Shown here: one piece after another, positions 24,937 to 30,275 of the stretch
How the letters are laid out: every line of letters begins with the position of its first letter
Position numbering within the stretch: the first letter of the stretch is position 1
Source: Lachnospiraceae bacterium
GTDB taxonomy: Bacteria; Bacillota; Clostridia; Lachnospirales; Lachnospiraceae
NCBI GenBank assembly: GCA_900770325.1
Contig: CAAGKE010000049.1
Span: 1 to 30,275, forward strand
Length of the DNA stretch: 30,275 bases
Direction of reading: 5' to 3'
Notes under the pieces: model-generated
Told to the model about the DNA's origin: nothing
Database searches by the model: none
Seen by the model: the letters and a program-made list of their open reading frames with translations, nothing else
Position numbers and translations under genes: made by a program

Positions 24937-26685
24937 ATGAAAAGAAAAAAGACAAGCTATAAATATATTCTGTTCCTGCTTCTGGCAGCTATTTTAACAT
25001 TTTCTTCTGTTTATTCTGCTGTGGCGGAGGAAGAATATGGGGAAGGCTATGAAGAGGATGCCGGTGAGGAGGAAGAAACAGAATATATTCCGGAGGAATA
25101 TTATGATCCCATTCAGTCCAACGACCTGAAGGACTGGCCTCAGGGGGAGGCGGTACAGGCGGCTGCAGCCGTAGTTATGGATCTGGATACGAATGCGCTT
25201 CTCTACAGCAAAAATGCTTATGAAAAGATGTATCCGGCCAGTATTACAAAGATTATGACGGCAATGATCGCTCTCGAAAAAGGAAATCTGGAGGATGAGA
25301 TTACATTTTCTGAGATTGTCTATGATATTGAATCAGACAGCAGTCATGCCGGCATACAGCCCGGGGAGAAGATGACATTAAGAGATGCTCTGGAAGGATT
25401 GATGCTTGAATCGGCCAACGATATCGCAAACGGGCTGGCAGAATATTTCAGTGGAAGCATCAGTGCATTTGCGGATGCGATGAATGCGGAAGCGGAAGCT
25501 TTGGGCTGTGTGAATACTCATTTTACAAATCCCCATGGTCTTCATAATGAAAATCACTATACCTGTGCCTATGATATGGCACTGATCGCTCAGGCGGCTT
25601 ATCAGATTCCGGAATTCAGAGAGCTGGTGTCAGATACGCTGTATACCTGCCCTGAAACGAATCTGACGGAAGAAGAGCGGTATTTCGTAAATCATCATAA
25701 AATGATTCAGCAGGAAAGCGATTATTATGTGGACTGGTGTACCGGCGGAAAGACAGGATTTACTTCCGATGCATGGAATACTCTGGTGACCTATGGTGAG
25801 AAAAATGATATGCGCCTGGTATGTGTACTTCTGCATGAGAACGGAGCAGGAAGGGCTTACCTGGAAACCACAGATCTGATCAATTATGGATTTGACCAGT
25901 TTGAACAGAAAATCTTGAATGAAGATGCGGATTATCCTACCTTCTATGAGGCAATGAAATTAAATTATCCTGGAATGGCCGGCGAACTTTTTCAGCCGGA
26001 TTCACTGAAGCAGTCCACCATGGAAGTGACAAAGAGCGCTTTGGTGACTTTGCCAAAAGGAATGAGTACAGACAGTCTCACAGAGAAAGTAGCTGGCAGG
26101 AATGGAATGACAGTTGATATTTCGTTCCTTTATGGTGACTGGCCGGTGGGAAGCGGGAAAATGACTCTGGCCCCGCTGGAGCTGGATATTAAGCTTTGTT
26201 TTGAGAAAAAGCTGGATATGCAGAATATGCAGACAGTGACGGCTACCGCTTCTGCTCATAAGAGCTGGAGTGAGATAGAAGCCACTGCTTTAACAGTGAT
26301 AGAAAATACAAAGGATGTTCTTCAGAAGATCTATGAGAATGGCAGCCGGTTTATTGAAGAAAATATGCTGCTGGTAGTATGTATCGGATCCTTCCTGCTT
26401 CTGATTCTGGTAATCTGCATGATCATTCTGATTAACCGCTGTACCAGAGAATCCAGGCTGATGCGACGCCGCCGTCAGGAGGAGCAGGAGAGACTGCGAA
26501 TTGAAGAAGAGATAGAAAAGAAAACTACAGAAGAAATAGAAAATGAACTGCGGGCAGCTATGGAACAGGAACAGCAGCGCAGGCAAAGAGAAGAGGCAAG
26601 AAAGGAAGAAGAGAGAGTAAGGGAAGAAAAGCTTCATGAAACAGAGAGAATCCTGGAAGAAATTAACCGGGAAGAAAAACAGTAG
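24937..26685 (+). CDS. D-alanyl-D-alanine carboxypeptidase (peptidase S11) with C-terminal membrane segment and coiled-coil tail
   Basis: 582 aa, long for the family. Signal peptide at about 1-30, then an acidic Glu/Tyr-rich stretch (31-57). The S11 domain has S102-I-T-K105, S159-A-N161 and K272-T-G (CTGGKTGFTSDAW), so the catalytic set is complete; it removes the terminal D-Ala of stem peptides. A membrane segment follows at about 477-500. The 82-residue tail (501-582) is rich in Arg, Glu and Gln and predicted to be coiled-coil, probably cytoplasmic. Most relatives instead end in an amphipathic anchor helix. It lies 12 bp after gatD, implying one cell-wall operon with murT-gatD. Confidence 0.94.
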   Translation: MKRKKTSYKYILFLLLAAILTFSSVYSAVAEEEYGEGYEEDAGEEEETEYIPEEYYDPIQSNDLKDWPQGEAVQAAAAVVMDLDTNALLYSKNAYEKMYPASITKIMTAMIALEKGNLEDEITFSEIVYDIESDSSHAGIQPGEKMTLRDALEGLMLESANDIANGLAEYFSGSISAFADAMNAEAEALGCVNTHFTNPHGLHNENHYTCAYDMALIAQAAYQIPEFRELVSDTLYTCPETNLTEEERYFVNHHKMIQQESDYYVDWCTGGKTGFTSDAWNTLVTYGEKNDMRLVCVLLHENGAGRAYLETTDLINYGFDQFEQKILNEDADYPTFYEAMKLNYPGMAGELFQPDSLKQSTMEVTKSALVTLPKGMSTDSLTEKVAGRNGMTVDISFLYGDWPVGSGKMTLAPLELDIKLCFEKKLDMQNMQTVTATASAHKSWSEIEATALTVIENTKDVLQKIYENGSRFIEENMLLVVCIGSFLLLILVICMIILINRCTRESRLMRRRRQEEQERLRIEEEIEKKTTEEIENELRAAMEQEQQRRQREEARKEEERVREEKLHETERILEEINREEKQ

Positions 26686-26755
26686 TTACTGCTAATAAAA
26701 GGGGTTACAAAGGATAAATCAATGAAACAGAACACAAAAGGGAGGATAAAAGCGT

Positions 26756-27493
26756 ATGAATTGGGTAGCGCCGATTAAGGATGAAGAAACACTGAAGAAA
26801 TTTAAAGAAAAGCTGCGGGAGATGGATGATAAGTATTATATTATGTTTGAAATTGGTGTGGGAACGGGACTGCAGCTTCAGGAAATCCTGAAATTTAAGA
26901 ATAAAGATGTCCGGGGGAAGGAATATATTGAAGCACACATTGGAACAAAAAATGTGAAACGGACATTTGAAATGCCGGAGGAACTAAAGGAAGTAATCAA
27001 TGCCTATACAGAGGGGAAAGATCCGGATGCGTTCCTGATTCTGGGACATTCCAGTTCTCCGACTGCACTTTCCAGAGAACAGGCCTACCGGGCTTTAAAA
27101 AGTGCGGGAAAGAGTATTGGATTGACCTCTATTGGCGCTCAGACGATGAGGAAGACATTTGCATGGCGGTATTATAAGTCTACCGGTGATATTTATTATC
27201 TTCAGAATCTTCTGAATCATGCTTCTCCCTCCATTACATACCGTTACATTGGAGAAAAGCCCAATGTGGAGGTGGTACTGAAGAAAATGACGCCGGAAGA
27301 GAATGAACGAAGCCGTTATCTTTTGTATCATGACGGGAATGGAAAAAAGAGAATGGAAGCGATACGCGGAATGCTTGCCGAGCTGGAGGAGGAAATGAAC
27401 AATCCATGTAACAACGATGCGTTTTATGGAAGAGTGGATTGCCTGCTGACAGAAATGGAAGAGCTGGTCCGGAATTTTAAAAATACAAAGTAA
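26756..27493 (+). CDS. Tyrosine-recombinase-fold protein, catalytic set incomplete
   Basis: 245 aa with a GGGAGG site upstream. It resembles the catalytic domain of phage-type integrases without the N-terminal core-binding domain. GTGLQLQEIL (36-45) aligns with TGLRxxEL, so the first catalytic Arg is Gln40. The lysine hairpin (HIGTKNVKRTFEMP) is present. QTMRKTF (129-135) aligns with HxLRHTF, so the His is Gln129 while Arg132 is kept. LLNHASPSITYRYI keeps His155 and the nucleophile-position Tyr164. About 75 residues at the C-terminus are not integrase-like. It probably binds DNA; recombinase activity is doubtful. The stop codon is shared with the start of a module B repeat. Confidence 0.82.
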   Translation: MNWVAPIKDEETLKKFKEKLREMDDKYYIMFEIGVGTGLQLQEILKFKNKDVRGKEYIEAHIGTKNVKRTFEMPEELKEVINAYTEGKDPDAFLILGHSSSPTALSREQAYRALKSAGKSIGLTSIGAQTMRKTFAWRYYKSTGDIYYLQNLLNHASPSITYRYIGEKPNVEVVLKKMTPEENERSRYLLYHDGNGKKRMEAIRGMLAELEEEMNNPCNNDAFYGRVDCLLTEMEELVRNFKNTK

Positions 27494-27580
27494 AGCCTCC
27501 GGCGGATCGCAGGCGTGGTCAGTGGAAGAATGCTTCGCATTTGATTACGCCGCGGCAAGAACGCCAGAGGCGTTCTTGAA
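27491..27580 (+). repeat. Structured repeat, copy 4 (module B only)
   Basis: Both module B hairpins are present; the first has changes in one arm (GATTACGCC instead of GACCACGCC). Module A is absent, and the repeat begins exactly at the TAA stop of the recombinase-like gene, where the other copies read GATAAAGCCTCC. It is followed by module C at 27606. Confidence 0.9.
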
Positions 27581-27605
27581 ACAGAATGTACGGAAATACC
27601 GGGGG

Positions 27606-27682
27606 CAGCAAGCGAGAAACTGCATGAAATGCAGTTTCTGTGCATTGCGAAGCATATTACTGTGAACGGCAGGAACAGGTCC
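27606..27682 (+). repeat. Module C repeat overlapping the exonuclease 3' end
   Basis: A perfect 11-bp stem AGAAACTGCAT / ATGCAGTTTCT (27615-27625 with 27629-27639) with a 3-base loop is followed by TGTGCATTGCGAAGCAT and the palindrome at 27656-27682. The bases TTA at 27657-27659 inside it are the exonuclease stop codon. Confidence 0.85.
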
Positions 27683-28640
27683 CGGTTTCTGAGTGATATG
27701 CTCTTTTCAGACGGCGTTTTACCCGGAGAACCTCCTGTTTTTCACGGATCGCGTATGCTTCTTCTTCACCCACAAGTTTCTGTGTTTTTACTACGTACCA
27801 GGTACTGTCCGTGTGCTGGCGCAGACGGGCTTTTCCCTTGAGCCAGCCATGTTTTTCACACCAGGCAAGACAAAAATAATTGCGTCCTCCGCTGGAAAAC
27901 CAGCGGATTTTTTTTCGCGCGTTTTTATGGCAGAGGTAGCAGCGGGTGGAAGCAACTACCCGGTCCTTCATGGCATCCGTTTTATTCGGAAAGGGCTTGG
28001 ATACAAATTTTGAATAAGTTTTGTAAGTAATATAGATTTCCTGACGCCGGCTGCCGGGGGTGCGGTAATAGTCGATGGAGGAGTTTGCCAGTATGTCATC
28101 CTCTGACAGATACTGCATGATCCGGGCGGTATAGCGGGCATCATCATAGGCATTGTGGAAACCGCTGTTTTTCGGGATATTCAGATAATCTACCGCAAAT
28201 TCCAGAGAACGCCTGGTCTTCCGGTCTTCATATACGATGCTGAATATTTTCTGGATATCGTAATAAAACAGAGGAAAACGGAAGGGGAAAGGCATCTGAT
28301 ACCAGGACAGATTACGCTGCAGCTCCAGAAGATCCGAAGGTCCCCAGGTGCAAAATACCGGGTCTGGACCGCACCAGACCAGAAAATCCTTTGCTGCCTC
28401 CGGAAAAGAGGGTTTTCCTTCCAGATCCTTTTCTGACAGAGAAATGATTTCCCGGGTCATAAAATGGAGGGAGGGATATACCTGAGGATGAATTATGGCA
28501 TGAAAAGAATCCAGCAGTTCATGGCTGGAATTTACTTTAAATGCGCCGATTTCAATAATCTCAAAGGGAAGAAGAGGCTCCTCAGATTCTTTTCCGCCCG
28601 GACTCTGGTTCCATTCCAGGTCTAATACAATATAATTCAT
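27657..28640 (-). CDS. DEDDh 3'-5' exonuclease family protein with Cys4 cluster
   Basis: 327 aa from ATG 28640, chosen because GGGAG lies 5 bases upstream and the protein then begins MNYIVLDLEWN like the family; the frame opens 33 bases earlier. The RNase T/DnaQ-type exonuclease domain (about 1-185) has Asp7 and Glu9 (VLDLEWN), a probable Asp103 (GPSDLLELQR) and His162/Asp167 (HNAYDDARYTARI). A second region has Cys234, Cys237, Cys257 and Cys261 (CYLC, CLAWC), resembling a zinc ribbon, followed by a basic C-terminus. Substrate, DNA or RNA, is unknown. The final residues TGTCSCRSQ and stop are encoded by the module C repeat. Confidence 0.87.
   Translation of the reverse strand: MNYIVLDLEWNQSPGGKESEEPLLPFEIIEIGAFKVNSSHELLDSFHAIIHPQVYPSLHFMTREIISLSEKDLEGKPSFPEAAKDFLVWCGPDPVFCTWGPSDLLELQRNLSWYQMPFPFRFPLFYYDIQKIFSIVYEDRKTRRSLEFAVDYLNIPKNSGFHNAYDDARYTARIMQYLSEDDILANSSIDYYRTPGSRRQEIYITYKTYSKFVSKPFPNKTDAMKDRVVASTRCYLCHKNARKKIRWFSSGGRNYFCLAWCEKHGWLKGKARLRQHTDSTWYVVKTQKLVGEEEAYAIREKQEVLRVKRRLKRAYHSETGTCSCRSQ
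27889..27915 (+). terminator. Terminator-like hairpin on the strand opposite the exonuclease gene
   Basis: A perfect 7-bp stem CCGCTGG / CCAGCGG with an AAAA loop is followed by A and eight T. It lies inside the exonuclease coding region but is oriented to stop plus-strand transcription, as would arrive by read-through from the recombinase-like gene, which has no ordinary terminator of its own. Confidence 0.6.
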
Positions 28641-28712
28641 AAGCGCTCCCATAGTATAAAAAGGTATTAACATGATTCATGCGCACTTGCATGCCCGGCG
28701 CGGAACAAAAGC

Positions 28713-28739
28713 GTTACTTTGAACAACTTGAACAGTAAC
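28713..28739 (+). repeat. 27-bp palindrome upstream of exonuclease
   Basis: GTTACTTTGAACAACTT followed by GAACAGTAAC. It is nearly identical to the copy at 223-249. It lies 73 bp upstream of the exonuclease start. Confidence 0.82.
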
Positions 28740-29015
28740 ACAAAAGCTGTGCTGCCGGAATTGCAGAAGGAAGGGTGTACAAAGCACACATTTGTTCTCA
28801 GTATACACAGATTAGCATGAAAATACAAGCATTCGTCAATTTGTATAGAAAATTCTCATAATTCCGTCATATTTACCAGAGTGAGAAGGAACCTCTGGCT
28901 TGAAGGTCAGATGTGCCAAGGGATTTTATGAATCTTTGTATACTTCATCTATGGCTTTCAATTGCGTTTTCCTGTATACTAAACACAACTGATACGACAG
29001 AGAACTGTCTTGTTT

Positions 29016-29042
29016 GTTACTGTGAATGAGGTGAGCAGTAAC
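29016..29042 (+). repeat. 27-bp palindrome in the ABC-ATPase leader
   Basis: GTTACTGTGAATGAGGT followed by GAGCAGTAAC, a perfect 7-bp outer stem GTTACTG/CAGTAAC. It ends 29 bp before the ATG of the ATPase gene. Confidence 0.82.
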
Positions 29043-29071
29043 GCTTGTTTAATTAAGTGGGAGGAAATGAA

Positions 29072-30178
29072 ATGGCAAGTTTATCACTGGAACACATTAG
29101 TAAAGTTTATCCGAATGGATTTGAAGCAGTAAAGGATTTTAATCTGGAAATCGCAGATAAGGAGTTTATCATTTTTGTAGGACCGTCCGGATGTGGAAAA
29201 TCCACCACACTTCGTATGATCGCAGGTCTGGAAGAGATCAGCGGCGGTACCTTAAAGATCGGTGACCGTGTAGTAAATGATGTGGAACCGAAGGACAGAG
29301 ATATTGCCATGGTTTTCCAGAGCTACGCTCTGTATCCCCATATGACTGTATATGATAATATGGCATTCAGCCTGAAGCTTCGTAAGACTCCGAAGGATCA
29401 GATCGACAAGATGGTTCGTGAAGCAGCAAAGATCCTGGATCTGGAAAAACTGCTTGACCGTAAACCGAAGGCTCTGTCCGGTGGTCAGAGACAGCGTGTA
29501 GCTATGGGACGTGCTATCGTACGTAATCCGAAGGTATTCCTGATGGACGAACCGCTGTCCAACCTGGATGCAAAGCTTCGTGTTCAGATGAGAACTGAGA
29601 TCTCCAAACTGCATCAGAGACTGGGCGCTACCATCATCTATGTAACCCATGACCAGACAGAGGCTATGACCCTGGGTACCAGAATCGTTGTTATGAAGGA
29701 TGGTGTGGTTCAGCAGGTAGATACTCCGCAGAATCTTTATAATGCACCGGGCAACCTGTTTGTAGCAGGATTTATCGGATCTCCGCAGATGAATATGCTG
29801 GATGCGGTAGTTGACGTAAAGGGCCAGGATGTATATCTGAAGGTTGGAAATGCAGCATCTATCAAACTTCCGGCTGAGAAGGCTCAGAAGCTGACCGGTT
29901 ACAATGGAAAGACCGTTGTTATGGGTATCCGTCCGGAGCATCTGACTGATGATGAAGAAGCAATCGCAAAATCTGATGCCATCATGGAAGCTAAGATCGA
30001 AGTTTACGAGCTGCTGGGTGCAGAAGTATATCTGTATTTCACAGTAAACGGAAGCAACATGACAGCAAGAGTAAATCCGCGTACACAGGCAAGAACCGGG
30101 GACACCGTTAAGTCCGATCTGGATGTGGATAAGGTCCATGTATTTGACATGGAAACAGAACTGACCATTACAAACTAG
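29072..30178 (+). CDS. Carbohydrate ABC transporter ATP-binding protein, MsmK/UgpC family
   Basis: 368 aa. ATG 29072 is chosen over the in-frame GTG at 29057 because GGGAGG lies 7 bases before it and the protein then begins MASLSLEHISKVYPNG. Walker A is GPSGCGKST (37-45), then signature LSGGQRQR and Walker B VFLMDEPLSNLD with H-loop YVTHD. A C-terminal TOBE/MalK-type regulatory region includes MGIRPEHL. Such ATPases energise sugar importers, often several different permeases encoded elsewhere. No permease or binding protein is next to it, which fits a shared ATPase. A terminator follows immediately. Confidence 0.95.
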   Translation: MASLSLEHISKVYPNGFEAVKDFNLEIADKEFIIFVGPSGCGKSTTLRMIAGLEEISGGTLKIGDRVVNDVEPKDRDIAMVFQSYALYPHMTVYDNMAFSLKLRKTPKDQIDKMVREAAKILDLEKLLDRKPKALSGGQRQRVAMGRAIVRNPKVFLMDEPLSNLDAKLRVQMRTEISKLHQRLGATIIYVTHDQTEAMTLGTRIVVMKDGVVQQVDTPQNLYNAPGNLFVAGFIGSPQMNMLDAVVDVKGQDVYLKVGNAASIKLPAEKAQKLTGYNGKTVVMGIRPEHLTDDEEAIAKSDAIMEAKIEVYELLGAEVYLYFTVNGSNMTARVNPRTQARTGDTVKSDLDVDKVHVFDMETELTITN

Positions 30179-30191
30179 TTTTATGGAAACG

Positions 30192-30224
30192 AAGCGGGCT
30201 TCCGGAAGGAAGCCCGCTTTTATG
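30192..30224 (+). terminator. Intrinsic terminator after the ABC ATPase
   Basis: A perfect 12-bp stem AAGCGGGCTTCC / GGAAGCCCGCTT (30192-30203 with 30208-30219) with a GGAA loop, followed by TTAT. It starts 14 bp after the stop codon. Confidence 0.92.
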
Positions 30225-30275
30225 GCTGCGTGTATCTGGCAAAGCTGTTGTATATCCGATAAAGCTGCCGACATC

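Larger units (their letters stand above)
28641..29071. other. Intergenic region between divergent exonuclease and ABC ATPase genes
   Basis: 431 bp with no credible gene. It contains the 27-bp palindromes at 28713-28739 and 29016-29042, and a small hairpin CCAGAG / CTCTGG at 28876-28898. A -10-like TATACT is at 28975-28980 but has no good -35 at 16-18 bp, so I do not assign a promoter. Confidence 0.6.

Noticed and set aside
28939..28980. TATACT sequences upstream of the ABC ATPase as its promoter
   Set aside because: No acceptable -35 at 16-18 bp and no extended -10.
29252..30274. 340-codon minus-strand frame opposite the ABC ATPase
   Set aside because: It is antisense to a strongly conserved gene and its translation shows no family features.

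Overview
This window looks like the replication-origin region of a low-GC Firmicutes chromosome, most likely a Lachnospiraceae member (Clostridia). The evidence is the conserved order rsmG-mnmG-mnmE-khpB-yidC-yidD-rnpA-rpmH / oriC / dnaA-dnaN-yaaA-recF-gyrB-gyrA, Shine-Dalgarno starts throughout, a MurT/GatD pair, and the character of the DnaA, GyrA and KhpB sequences. A Blautia-like genus is a guess from memory; no search was run.

Layout. 1-1,920: an AT-rich alpha/beta-hydrolase-like gene lies between structured repeats, followed by a 38-bp tandem repeat that begins over its stop codon. 1,920-9,886 (minus strand): rsmG, mnmG, mnmE, khpB, yidC, yidD, rnpA and rpmH, covering rRNA/tRNA modification, membrane insertion, RNase P and L34. 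9,887-12,039: a bipartite oriC with DnaA boxes on both sides of dnaA. 12,040-19,196 (plus strand): dnaN, yaaA, recF, gyrB, gyrA. 19,429-26,685: cell-wall genes, namely an amidase fused to a class-A-beta-lactamase-like domain, then murT, gatD and an S11 D,D-carboxypeptidase, interrupted by a minus-strand EamA transporter. 26,756-30,178: a recombinase-fold protein lacking key catalytic residues, a DEDDh exonuclease with a Cys4 cluster, and an orphan MsmK/UgpC-type sugar ABC ATPase.

Functional links. oriC with dnaA/dnaN/recF/gyrBA is the initiation, clamp and supercoiling module. The rpmH-rnpA-yidD-yidC-khpB block is driven by a strong promoter that fires away from oriC. MurT/GatD amidates lipid II glutamate, and the neighbouring carboxypeptidase and amidase fusion trim peptidoglycan stem peptides.

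The least explained content is intergenic. One family is a modular element with several hairpins: module A is a long inverted repeat, module B a pair of strong hairpins, module C a hairpin plus a ~27-bp palindrome. It occurs as composite copies at 1-249, 2665-2973 and 27491-27682, plus partial copies. The palindrome alone recurs at ten or more sites, mostly in gene leaders. Several copies sit on stop codons and appear to supply the last codons of mnmG, the recombinase-like gene and the exonuclease. A separate cluster of DnaA-box-like sites lies near 22.45 kb. No rRNA, tRNA, CRISPR array or intact insertion sequence was seen.
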